DNA from: Halosimplex pelagicum
GTDB taxonomy: Archaea > Halobacteriota > Halobacteria > Halobacteriales > Haloarculaceae
DNA length: 64,000 bases
Reading direction: 5' to 3'
Assembly: GCF_013415905.1 (NCBI RefSeq)
Contig: NZ_CP058909.1
Location: 1,736,001-1,800,000, forward strand
Shown here: positions 8,222 through 15,486 of the stretch, one piece after another
Numbering within the stretch: position 1 is the stretch's first letter
Layout of the letters: each line of letters begins with the position of its first letter
Notes under the pieces: model-generated
What the model saw: the letters and a program-made list of their open reading frames with translations, nothing else
Database searches by the model: none
What the model was told of the DNA's origin: nothing
Program-made: the position numbers and the translations under genes

Positions 8222-9472
8222 TCAGAACTCCCCGTTGATCACGTCGGCGACCCGCTGATGGTCGAACAGCTGTGCGTCCTCGTCCTGTAGCGTCTCGAGT
8301 CCGTTCCACTCGCCGAACTGCTCGGGGTAGAACTGCTTGGCCGCGACCTCCGTCTGGAGGAGGTTGAGGATCGGTCCCTGATACGACGTCCCGCCCCGAT
8401 ACAGTCGTCCGTTCTCGACCGCGGTGAGCCGCTCACCGACCGGGTGGGACCGAAGCCCGTCGATTCGCTCTTCGAACTCGGACGCGGAGAGTTCGTAGGC
8501 GTACGGGAAGACCAGGATCTCCGGGTCGGCTTCGAGCAACTGCTCGTAATCCCAGCTGGCGTAACTCCCGTCGATGTACTCGCCGAACCCGTCGCCTACC
8601 CCGAGGTCCTGGTACTGCTTCTTCCCGTTCCCGTCGCCGATCGGGTACGCGTCCAGCGACCCGTTCGGGAAGTCCGAGTACGCCGAGACGAGACCGATCT
8701 GCGGTCGCTCCCCCGCCGGGGGCAGGTCCTCTTCGAGGTCGGCGACGAATTCGTCGTGAACCGCCTCGATCGCCTCGTACCGTTCCCGTTCCTGAAACAC
8801 CTCGGCGATCTTCTCGAACGCCTCGTACAGCGAGTACGTCGGGTATTCACGCCAGTCCCCCCCGCTGCGGCGGATGTAGTTCCCGATCACCGGTCCGACG
8901 TTCCCCGCGACTTCGTCGAAATCCTCGGTCGTGATGCTGTCGTGTTTGAGGCTGGCGAACTCCGAATCGACCAGGTACGCGTCGGCGTCGATCTCGTAGA
9001 GGGCTTCCTTGCCGAACCCGCTCTTGAAGAGCTGCTGGACGCCGTCGAGGGACACGTCGACGCCCGGGAGCGCGTCGTAGAACTGGGTCGTCCAGCTGTC
9101 CCGATACACGAGCGCCTGCAGCCCGTCGAGCTGGCCGAGGGCGAGCCCCATGTCCCCGTAGGTGCTGTAATATGCCATCCACGTCTCGGGGACGGAATCG
9201 AACTCGACCGCACCGGCCGGCGCCATCGTCACCGAGTACGACTCGGACTCGGGCGTCGCGGTCTCGGTCGGCGTCGCCGTGGGCGTGTTCGGCTCCGGCG
9301 TGGGAGTCGGCGTCCCGGCGTCCGTCGCACCGGCGTCCGTCGACCCGTCGCCGCCGTCCGACCCGCTGTCACCCGAACAGCCCGCGATCAGGCCGCCGCC
9401 GACGATGGTGCCGCCGTACGTCAGGTAGTCACGCCGCGTCGGTTCCGCTGGCTCGTCGACATCCTTTGCCAT
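8222..9472 (-). CDS. Siderophore ABC transporter substrate-binding lipoprotein, first gene of iron-regulated operon
   Basis: 416 aa from the ATG at 9472, chosen because the Tat motif (TRRDYLTYGGTIVGGGLIAGC) follows directly and a TATA-like ATATATAC is centred about 26 bp upstream. The linker is Thr/Pro-rich (GTPTPTPEPNTPTATPTE). The binding domain carries WREYPTYSLYEAFEKIAEVF, YEQLLEADPEILVF and the ending HQRVADVINGEF. It leads the operon receptor - receptor - FAD oxidoreductase - permease, so of the six paralogs this and the 6958 gene are the ones co-transcribed with the permease. Two iron boxes flank the promoter, so iron repression is expected. Confidence 0.9.
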   Translation of the reverse strand: MAKDVDEPAEPTRRDYLTYGGTIVGGGLIAGCSGDSGSDGGDGSTDAGATDAGTPTPTPEPNTPTATPTETATPESESYSVTMAPAGAVEFDSVPETWMAYYSTYGDMGLALGQLDGLQALVYRDSWTTQFYDALPGVDVSLDGVQQLFKSGFGKEALYEIDADAYLVDSEFASLKHDSITTEDFDEVAGNVGPVIGNYIRRSGGDWREYPTYSLYEAFEKIAEVFQERERYEAIEAVHDEFVADLEEDLPPAGERPQIGLVSAYSDFPNGSLDAYPIGDGNGKKQYQDLGVGDGFGEYIDGSYASWDYEQLLEADPEILVFPYAYELSASEFEERIDGLRSHPVGERLTAVENGRLYRGGTSYQGPILNLLQTEVAAKQFYPEQFGEWNGLETLQDEDAQLFDHQRVADVINGEF

Positions 9473-9474
9473 GG

Positions 9475-9529
9475 TTTTAGGCTCGCCAAAAACGTATATA
9501 TCAGTTCCGGATTTTAGGCGAGCCAAAAA
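9475..9529. promoter_or_regulatory. Two iron-box operators around the promoter of the receptor-oxidoreductase-permease operon
   Basis: TTTTAGGCTCGCCAAAAA at 9475-9492 and TTTTAGGCGAGCCAAAAA at 9512-9529 share the 8+2+8 layout of the 4713 palindrome. The minus-strand TATA-like ATATATAC (about 9494-9501) lies between them, as at 4713-4767, so the same promoter architecture is used twice. The second box lies only 4 bp from the stop of the HEAT-repeat gene. Confidence 0.85.
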
Positions 9530-9533
9530 CGGA

Positions 9534-10550
9534 TCAGCGCGGTGCGCCACAGCGCGGACACATCGGCGGCCCCTGGTCGGGCAGTTCGAGGCCGCAGTGG
9601 GGGCACTCGCCGTCGGCGTCCGGCGACCGCATCGCTTCGACGGCCGGCTCGGTCGTCTCGCGGATCGACTCGAGCGTGCCGACCGCCTCGACCGTCGACG
9701 CCTCGTCGGCGGCGCCCTCGCCGTCGACGCGGGCCGCGAGCGCGCGCATCCGCCGAGCGGCGAATTCGTCGCCGTCGTCCGCGTCGGGATCGGTCGGCTC
9801 CGGGACGGCCGGGGGCGACGCGTCGGGGTCGGCCGCGACGAGCGACGCCAGCGCCTCCGCCGCGCGCCCGCGAACGTGCGGGTCGGAGTCGTCCAGCCGC
9901 GCGGCCAGGGGGCCGCTCGCGTCGCCCAGCCGCGCCGGGTGCGTCGACCCGACGGCGGCCAGCGCCGTACAGAGGTGATACCTGACGAACTCGCTATCGT
10001 CGTCGAGGTGTTCGGCGAGGCGTCCGACGAGGTGGCGGAGCCGGTCGGGGTCGCCCAGCGCCACGAACGCCAGCGCCTTGGCGAGTTTCTCGGTGACCTC
10101 CGGTTCGTCGAACGCCAGCCCGATCCGCAGGTCCGCCAGCACGTCCGGCGAGGCGACCGCGTCGGGGTGCTCCAGGGCGACGTAGCCGAGCGCTTCCGCC
10201 GACCGCGCCCGGACGTAGTAGAACTCCTCGTCGTCGGCCAGCCGCTCGGCCAGCGCCTCGACGACCGGGACGACGGCCGCCGGCTCGGCGCCGGCGACCG
10301 CGACGAACAACTTCGCGGTCGTCAGCCGGACCGGCCGCTCGTCGTCGGTCAGGAACGGTACCAGCGCCGCGGCGAGCCCGCCGAACCGGCCGGGCCGTTC
10401 GTCGGCCAGCGCCCGCAGCTCCCGGAGCGCGTCCGTCCGCCGCTCGGTCGGTGCCGCCCCGAGCGCGTCCAGCGCCGCCCGCGCGTCTTCGGTCGCACCG
10501 TCCTCGGTCGCCGCCACGACGCGGTCGGCCGCCGACGAGTCCTCGTTCAT
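9534..10550 (-). CDS. HEAT-repeat protein with C-terminal zinc ribbon
   Basis: 338 aa, soluble. Residues about 1-230 are helical repeats of HEAT/ARM type (RRTDALRELRALADERPGRF, VRARSAEALGYVALEHPDAV, HVRGRAAEALASLVAADPDA). After an acidic linker, the last 25 residues hold a zinc ribbon with CPHC and CPRC pairs. HEAT solenoids usually mediate protein binding; no enzyme motif is visible. Its stop lies 4 bp from the iron box of the receptor operon. Iron box 10643-10660 overlaps a plausible TATA element (TATTTTTCG) that would give a leader of roughly 85 nt, so it is probably part of the iron regulon. A partner or adaptor role for the uptake system is only inferred. Confidence 0.8.
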   Translation of the reverse strand: MNEDSSAADRVVAATEDGATEDARAALDALGAAPTERRTDALRELRALADERPGRFGGLAAALVPFLTDDERPVRLTTAKLFVAVAGAEPAAVVPVVEALAERLADDEEFYYVRARSAEALGYVALEHPDAVASPDVLADLRIGLAFDEPEVTEKLAKALAFVALGDPDRLRHLVGRLAEHLDDDSEFVRYHLCTALAAVGSTHPARLGDASGPLAARLDDSDPHVRGRAAEALASLVAADPDASPPAVPEPTDPDADDGDEFAARRMRALAARVDGEGAADEASTVEAVGTLESIRETTEPAVEAMRSPDADGECPHCGLELPDQGPPMCPRCGAPR

Positions 10551-10642
10551 CCTTCACGTCCCGTATCGCGGGAGCCCCACAAACCGCTTGCGCTCGCCGC
10601 ACACCCCTTCGACTCCTGGGCTCCCACTCGTCGCTCACCGGG

Positions 10643-10660
10643 TTTTAGGCCGGGCGAAAA
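10643..10660. promoter_or_regulatory. Iron-box-like operator for the HEAT-repeat gene
   Basis: TTTTAGGCCGGGCGAAAA, one perfect TTTTAGGC half-site and one weak half-site, oriented toward the 9534-10550 gene. It overlaps a minus-strand TATTTTTCG at about 10654-10664. Weaker than the boxes at 4713 and 9475. Confidence 0.6.
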
Positions 10661-10680
10661 ATACCAGACTGGAATACAGA

Positions 10681-10747
10681 GTTTCGGCGAGCCCAAAAAT
10701 ATGCGCGTCATAGACCTCGAATCCGTCGATTTTAGGCACTCCTAAAC
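10681..10747. promoter_or_regulatory. Two iron-box-like operators before the NifU-type gene
   Basis: GTTTCGGCGAGCCCAAAA at 10681-10698 (weak) and TTTTAGGCACTCCTAAAC at 10730-10747 (strong half-sites on both sides). The plus-strand TATA-like TTTATGAT follows at 10755-10762, about 27 bp before the ATG at 10787. The strong box ends just upstream of the TATA element, a position suited to block TFB/TBP. Confidence 0.75.
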
Positions 10748-10786
10748 GCACAGATTTATGATATGTGGGTTCGAAGGTGGACGTGT

Positions 10787-11113
10787 ATGAGCGCCGAAGG
10801 ACTCGAACGGCAGACGCGGAACTACCTCAGCAACAACGTCCCGCAGATCCAGCAACACGGCGGGAACTTCGAAGTGCGCGACGTCGACGAGGCGTCGGGG
10901 TCGGCGACGGTCGCCATCGGCGGCGCCTGCTCGGGCTGTGGCATCGCGCCGATGACGATGAAGGCCATCGAGGAACGGCTCCCCGCGAGCGTCGACGGCC
11001 TGGAGGACGTTGAGGTCGTCCGCGCCGGTGGCCCGCGCGCGGCTGTGATGCCCTCGAAGACCGACGAGATGGACGAGATGGACGAGTACGAGGACTACAG
11101 CCCGCCGTTCTAG
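10787..11113 (+). CDS. NifU C-terminal-domain Fe-S scaffold protein
   Basis: 108 aa from the ATG at 10787; an in-frame ATG 24 nt upstream is rejected because the TATA spacing and the acidic MSAEGLERQ start favour this one. Residues about 1-80 match the NifU-like Fe-S scaffold domain, including a LSNNVPQIQQHGGNFEV segment and the cluster-binding GGACSGCGIAPMTMKAIE (CxxC). The tail is Asp/Glu/Met rich. It would build or carry Fe-S clusters in the cytoplasm. Its own iron boxes at 10681-10747 suggest it is induced by iron starvation together with the uptake genes. Confidence 0.88.
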   Translation: MSAEGLERQTRNYLSNNVPQIQQHGGNFEVRDVDEASGSATVAIGGACSGCGIAPMTMKAIEERLPASVDGLEDVEVVRAGGPRAAVMPSKTDEMDEMDEYEDYSPPF

Positions 11114-11164
11114 ACGGTCCCGTTCGACACCGTCGCCGTCCGTGTCGACCGAGTAGCGGGCGGA

Positions 11165-11941
11165 TCAGTACCGGATCTCGATATAGGAGTCGTCGAGCGC
11201 TTCGGGCACGTACTCGCGGTCGATCTCCGGGTCGAGTCCGTGCATCAGCGCGAACGTGTATATCGCAGCGGCCGGCCGGCAGACGAGTGCGCTGGCTTTC
11301 GGCGACCCGATGTCGTTCTCTTTCTCGTGCAGGGGGATCATGTCTGCGATGCCATCCGCGATTTGTTCGTTATCTTCGTTCACGATCCCTTCGATTGCAG
11401 AGGCGGTTCCTCGATCTTGCAGTGCAGCCGTCTCGCCAAATACGTCTGCATACTCCACGAGGTCTTTGAGGTGACGCTGATACTCCATATCCGTTCGAAT
11501 ACACTTGGAGAGCGTGAGAACGAGGTCATACCACGAGCGTGTCCCGTGATACTCTTCTGGATACGCCTCCGGAATTTCGAGGGCGGCGTTCGTGGCGTTC
11601 TGTATCGTTTCCTCGTCCTGCGAGAGTATCGACGAGAACATCGCCTTCTGGACTTTCAGAGGTTCGTTTTCCCACGTCTCAGACCCACCCTCGTGGGTGT
11701 ACTGACGATACTGTTCGACAGACTTGATTTTGTGTGCTGCAGACGAACCAAACCACTTCTTCGACTGAGAGCGATCGCCTAAGACGAGATAGAATACAGC
11801 GATAGATTGCTCCCTCATTGCGAGACTATTGTATTTTTGTCGTAGATTCTCCTCAGAGTTTTTGATCGCTTCGAGTTTTTGATCCACACTGGATATGCTC
11901 CACTCCAGATTTTCACGAATCCGCTCTTCCATATCAGTCAT
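11165..11941 (-). CDS. Imm49-like immunity protein
   Basis: 258 aa, intact, alpha-helical and cytoplasmic (no signal). The middle and end (ILSQDEETIQNATNAALEIP, GTASAIEGIVNEDNEQIADG, AAIYTFALMHGLDPEIDREY) follow the pattern of the Imm49 family of polymorphic-toxin immunity proteins: paired helices, a conserved late A-x-x-x-x-x-A-x-x-x-GL element and a final P-x-x-L. The ATG overlaps the stop of the reconstructed toxin frame upstream by 4 nt, the usual toxin-immunity arrangement. A+T-richer than the iron genes. Family assignment is by pattern recognition only, so moderate. Confidence 0.65.
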   Translation of the reverse strand: MTDMEERIRENLEWSISSVDQKLEAIKNSEENLRQKYNSLAMREQSIAVFYLVLGDRSQSKKWFGSSAAHKIKSVEQYRQYTHEGGSETWENEPLKVQKAMFSSILSQDEETIQNATNAALEIPEAYPEEYHGTRSWYDLVLTLSKCIRTDMEYQRHLKDLVEYADVFGETAALQDRGTASAIEGIVNEDNEQIADGIADMIPLHEKENDIGSPKASALVCRPAAAIYTFALMHGLDPEIDREYVPEALDDSYIEIRY

Positions 11942-12195
11942 GACGTGATCACTCTCTCCAGTTTGACGATGTGGGCCCGTTCAATTTCGAGCTCGTCAAT
12001 ATTCAGGGAATCCACGATCGTTTTTGTGTTCTGTCGTTTATTTTGAACCGCTACAATCTCCTTCTGAAATTCATCGATATTTTTTTATTGAGTTCCCGTC
12101 CAACCTCTCTGGCCGACGGATTATCGCTTTGGGCCATATTCTGGATCGTAATTTCAATCCATTCATCAGACATTTGTCGACCTTTGGTTTTTGTC
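11938..12195 (-). pseudogene. 3' part of a toxin gene (nuclease-type C-terminal module) cut off by the IS element
   Basis: Two frames together make a coherent C-terminus. An ATG at 12173 gives MSDEWIEITIQNMAQ and reaches a stop at 12051. Inserting one base in the run of seven A (12080-12086 on this strand) would instead continue as IDEFQKEIVAVQNKRQNTKT to the stop at 11938, which overlaps the Imm49-like start by 4 nt. Upstream of 12173 the frame is open to the target duplication at 12188-12195 and continues in frame on the far side of the IS. The QMSDEWI signature resembles that of nuclease toxins of polymorphic systems. Either a decayed gene, slippage at the A run, or a sequencing error at the homopolymer. 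Confidence 0.75.
12188..12195. repeat. Left target-site duplication of the IS5-family element
   Basis: TTTTTGTC, identical to 13133-13140 on the other side of the element. An 8-bp duplication fits the ISH1-type subgroup of the IS5 family. Confidence 0.9.
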
Positions 12196-13132
12196 GGCTC
12201 TGGTGAATCGCTGTACGGCGTTGGCTTCGACCGTCAGAACGAGGAAAGTGAAGCGGGAAATCGCCGATGCCTATGTCGAAGATCTCCCGCTTCACGAACA
12301 AAGCGGTTCAGTTAGCTAAAAACGCTGTTGGTGGGCGAGGCGAAGTCGCCGCCCCCGAAGGGGGTGGCGGCTTCGCCGAGTACGCGGTGCTGTCGCTGCA
12401 CTGTCTGCGGGTTTACCTAGAGAAGTCGTACCGGGAAACACTCGATCTGCTGAGCGAAATGCCACAAATACTCGGAGAGATCGGCCTCGACGCGACCGAT
12501 CTCCCCGATCACTCGACGCTGGTCAAGTGGTTTGATAGGATCAAGACAGCACTCTGGCGAGTGCTGCTGCGCCTCTCGGCGCAGCTGCACGACCCGAGCG
12601 GTCACGCCGCGATCGACGCGACGTTCTTCGACCGCGAAACCGCCAGCAAACACTACTGCCGCCGGACGAATTACCGCGTCCAGACGCTCAAAACCACTGC
12701 GCTCGTCGACACAGAAAGCCACGCGATTCTGGACGTTCACTGTACGACCGAGAAACGCCACGACACACAGCTCGGCTGGCAGGTCGCCCGCCGCAACGCG
12801 GGCGACTTGGCCAGCCTCGCTGCAGACAAAGGCTACGACTGGATGGAATTACGCGAGAAACTCCGAGAGGAGGGCGTGAGACCACTGATCAAACACCGCG
12901 AGTTTCGGCCCATCGATCACGCGCACAACGCGCGGATCGATGGGCCTCGCTACCGCCAACGATCGACGTGTGAAACCGTCTTCTCGACGATCAAGCGCAC
13001 GCTCGGCGACGCCGTGCGTGCGCGAGCGTGGTTTCGGGAGTTCCGCGAAATCGTCCTGAAATGTGTCGTTCACAACATCAAGCGAGCCGTGACACCGTGA
13101 AATCAAGCTACGTCTGGCGATTCACCACGGCC
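12196..13132 (+). mobile_element. IS5-family insertion sequence, 937 bp, complete
   Basis: Ends are imperfect inverted repeats of about 22 bp (12196-12217 and 13111-13132) sharing the core TGGTGAATCGC, with 17 of 22 positions matching. It is bounded by perfect 8-bp direct repeats TTTTTGTC (12188-12195 and 13133-13140) and contains one full-length transposase gene on the plus strand. Intact ends and duplication indicate a fairly recent insertion. The target is the coding region of the toxin gene read on the minus strand. Confidence 0.92.
12273..13100 (+). CDS. IS5-family transposase
   Basis: 275 aa from the ATG at 12273 (an in-frame ATG lies 2 codons upstream). DDE-type transposase of the IS5 family: catalytic Asp in AIDATFFDRE, second Asp in ADKGYDWMEL, and Glu in STCETVFSTIKRTLGD, in the usual order, with the typical H(Y)CRRTNYR segment. 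No frameshift or stop, so it is probably active. It lies inside inverted repeats 12196-12217/13111-13132 and fills almost the whole element. Function: cut-and-paste movement of the IS. Confidence 0.92.
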   Translation: MSKISRFTNKAVQLAKNAVGGRGEVAAPEGGGGFAEYAVLSLHCLRVYLEKSYRETLDLLSEMPQILGEIGLDATDLPDHSTLVKWFDRIKTALWRVLLRLSAQLHDPSGHAAIDATFFDRETASKHYCRRTNYRVQTLKTTALVDTESHAILDVHCTTEKRHDTQLGWQVARRNAGDLASLAADKGYDWMELREKLREEGVRPLIKHREFRPIDHAHNARIDGPRYRQRSTCETVFSTIKRTLGDAVRARAWFREFREIVLKCVVHNIKRAVTP

Positions 13133-13140
13133 TTTTTGTC
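13133..13140. repeat. Right target-site duplication of the IS5-family element
   Basis: TTTTTGTC, identical to 12188-12195. Confidence 0.9.
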
Positions 13141-13746
13141 TTATCCAGCCACCCCTTCCCAATACCTCCGTTTTCGCACTTGAACTTTGCCTCGATAATG
13201 TGGAAGGTGTCGGCGTCACAATCACCGTCGTCGTTCTCGTCCTCACAGGCGACCACGTCGAAGCCCGTGTCGCCCGTGCCCTTGACGTAGGCGACGACCA
13301 AGCCGCGCTCACGAGCGAACGTCGGGGTCGTCGAGCGCTTCGACGAGCGCACTGGGATGCTCCTCGTCCTCCAGCCCGCCATCGGTCATCACTCGCTTGG
13401 TCGTCTCCGAGGCGTCGTCCTGGAGGAACTCCCGCGCCGCGTCTAACTCGCCTTGGCTGTCGATGCCCTTTAGGTCCTGTGCGGTCGCTCGCAGGATCGT
13501 GTCGCCGACAGTGACGACGAATACGAGTTCGGGGTCGTCGACGGGCCCGGTGATGCCGACGCCGACGTTGAGCGTCGTCCCGCTATCGTCAGATTCGGGC
13601 AGCGTCACGCCGATGGCGTTGTCCGGTTCGAGCGCCCGACCGATGTTCTCCAGCGTGACATCGTCGTCGGTCGCGTCGATGAACTCCCACCCGCGGCCGG
13701 TCTCGATCCCGTTCGACTCGGAGTAGTTACCACGGAGGAGGATCGA
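13133..13746 (-). pseudogene. 5' part of an orphan toxin C-terminal module, PD-(D/E)XK nuclease-like
   Basis: Open without a start codon from 13746 (after a stop at 13747-13749), reading LLRGNYSESNGIETGRGWEF, then GVTLPESDD to LVEALDDPDVRS and a stop at 13309. The neighbouring frame takes over at about 13310-13325 with RERGLVVAYVKGTGDTGFDV and runs to the IS junction, so one frameshift separates them. Across the join, E (RERG), D (GFDVV) and E-x-K (FHIIEAKF) give the layout of a PD-(D/E)XK nuclease. Joining to 12187 after removal of the IS and one target copy continues in frame as WLDKTKTKGRQMSDEWI. The missing N-terminus fits an orphan toxin cassette, common downstream of full toxin genes. 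Confidence 0.75.
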
Positions 13747-13803
13747 TCAATCGAAAGTTGCTCGTAGGAGAGCTCAAATGACGTCCAGAATTTCGCGTTC
13801 GAC

Positions 13804-14478
13804 TCAGTGAATATCCTCGTGGGCCGGTAATCCGATGTACTCGGCAACGTGTCGGCAGTCCGTTTCCCACTCCACGTCGTCGTGACAGAGGACGATGATG
13901 GCGCCGTCGTCGAGTTCTCGGACCTCCCAGGCAGGGGCCGACAGCAACGTCTCACGACCGTAGGTTTCGACCATCGGCGGCGTGAAGACAGCGAGCCAAC
14001 TCAGGTGGTCGTACTCGTCGTTGGCGAGCGATTCCGCAGTGAACGGTGGATTGCCGGTCTGGTGAATATCGAACGCGTGTCGTGGCGTCTCTGCGTAGAC
14101 GGCGACCGGACGCTCGTCGGTGGCCTCGTACCCAGTCGCGACCATCTTGACGAACTGCTGGAGCGGTTCGCCTTCTTCGGCGCCGAAGGGGTTATCGTCG
14201 CCGCCCTCCAGATACCGGTCTTCGCCGATCCAGTACTTGATCAGCGGCGAATACAGTAGGTCCCACTCGTCTCCGTATTCATAGTTTTCCAGATGAGACA
14301 TTCCGGTCACGTCCGGAACGTCATTCGAGAGCACTCTGACTGAACCAAATTTAGTTTCTACGAACGCAGGAGACGTTTCGAAGTCTGCATGTTGTTCGAA
14401 CGCCTCCCGGTGTTGCTGCTCCAATTCGTCATTCTCGCCGTCACGATATGCGAAGTAGATTATAATTTCGCTATGCAT
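13804..14478 (-). CDS. Hypothetical protein, candidate immunity gene
   Basis: 224 aa from the ATG at 14478 (a GTG four codons upstream is possible). Intact, acidic, no signal or membrane segment. No family recognised. Visible features: MHSEIIIYFAYRDGENDELE at the start, GYEATDERPVAVYAETP in the middle and ELDDGAIIVLCHDDVEWETD near the end. It lies between the 14515 gene and the orphan toxin module on the same strand, the slot where extra immunity genes accumulate in polymorphic-toxin loci. Immunity function is inferred from position only. Confidence 0.6.
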   Translation of the reverse strand: MHSEIIIYFAYRDGENDELEQQHREAFEQHADFETSPAFVETKFGSVRVLSNDVPDVTGMSHLENYEYGDEWDLLYSPLIKYWIGEDRYLEGGDDNPFGAEEGEPLQQFVKMVATGYEATDERPVAVYAETPRHAFDIHQTGNPPFTAESLANDEYDHLSWLAVFTPPMVETYGRETLLSAPAWEVRELDDGAIIVLCHDDVEWETDCRHVAEYIGLPAHEDIH

Positions 14479-14514
14479 CACCGGTATCACCGGTCAGGCT
14501 CAATATTCCGGATG

Positions 14515-15486
14515 CTACAGGTCAGACTGGTTTTTGATATCCCATCTTCCCCCTTCATCTTTTATTAGGAGAGCTTCGTCGTCAGGGTAGTTGACAGTCA
14601 CGGTCGCACCCTCACTGTAGCGGTCCTGCGGAAATGCGTTTCGGAGGAACGTCTCGATCTTCTCGTCAGGTGAGTTTACAAGCGGGTGAACTTCTTCCCC
14701 AGTAAATTCGAGCTCCAGTGAGTCCTCGTCTCGGTTTTGCTTGAAGTTCTCTAGAACCCATTCGACGATGTGGCGAGTCTCCAGTGTATGCGCCCCTGGT
14801 ACCGTCTCTTGTGGCGTATGCCACCCCTCCGCATTCTCGAACGTGTCGATCGTGAGTTCGACAGGGTCGATACTATCGTATAGTCGGGAAAGTGACGTGG
14901 CAAGTCGTGACTGATCGAGCTTCGCCAACGGCGTCGCTGGCGGGAGGTAGTACTTTTCCTCGTCCCCGTCGAGCCAGTGGTCCGAATGGCCGGTTATGTC
15001 TATTACTTCTGTCATACACGGCTTCATGACTTCCATCTGCCTCAGAGAGATCTCGAGTGGAGTAAAAGGAAACTTCGCCGAAGAGAAACCCTCTCTCCGA
15101 ACGATATCGGTGTTCGTCGACTCATCGCAATAGAATATTCCGTCTGAGAGAGTTACACGGATCCCTTTAGTTATAATTACGCTTCCGAGGCGAGGAGTGC
15201 CAATGTCCTCGGCAGTTTCCTTCAGAGCATCCGTGATCTTCGAGGTAGAGAGACCATCCTCATCGATCAAGCGTCGTTCGTGATTGGATTCTTCATTCTG
15301 GTCAATAATCGAGTACTCTACCTCGATGGGGCGAACGATCTGTTCCATACCACGGAGGATATTTTTCGTCGAAAGAATACCTCTCTCAAAGCGTTCCTGT
15401 GGTTTCAGACCGTCTAATGGGGATTCTAGTCGGATTCGAAATAGCCTTTCATCGTAGCTGATATATTCGTAGTCTTCAGTTTCCAT
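14515..15486 (-). CDS. Hypothetical protein, probable immunity partner of the upstream toxin
   Basis: 323 aa, intact, soluble, A+T-richer than the chromosome around it. No family recognised. Its ATG overlaps the end of the toxin C-terminal frame (stop at 15476) by 11 nt, the tight coupling expected of a cognate immunity gene. Visible segments include SYDERLFRIRLESPLDGLKP at the start, PRLGSVIITKGIRVTLSDG in the middle and DEALLIKDEGGRWDIKNQSD at the end. No catalytic motif or signal peptide. Since the toxin above it is broken, this gene may persist as protection against relatives still carrying the active toxin. Confidence 0.65.
   Translation of the reverse strand: METEDYEYISYDERLFRIRLESPLDGLKPQERFERGILSTKNILRGMEQIVRPIEVEYSIIDQNEESNHERRLIDEDGLSTSKITDALKETAEDIGTPRLGSVIITKGIRVTLSDGIFYCDESTNTDIVRREGFSSAKFPFTPLEISLRQMEVMKPCMTEVIDITGHSDHWLDGDEEKYYLPPATPLAKLDQSRLATSLSRLYDSIDPVELTIDTFENAEGWHTPQETVPGAHTLETRHIVEWVLENFKQNRDEDSLELEFTGEEVHPLVNSPDEKIETFLRNAFPQDRYSEGATVTVNYPDDEALLIKDEGGRWDIKNQSDL

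Noticed and set aside
12417..12761. Minus-strand frame inside the IS element
   Set aside because: Antisense shadow of the transposase without start signals.
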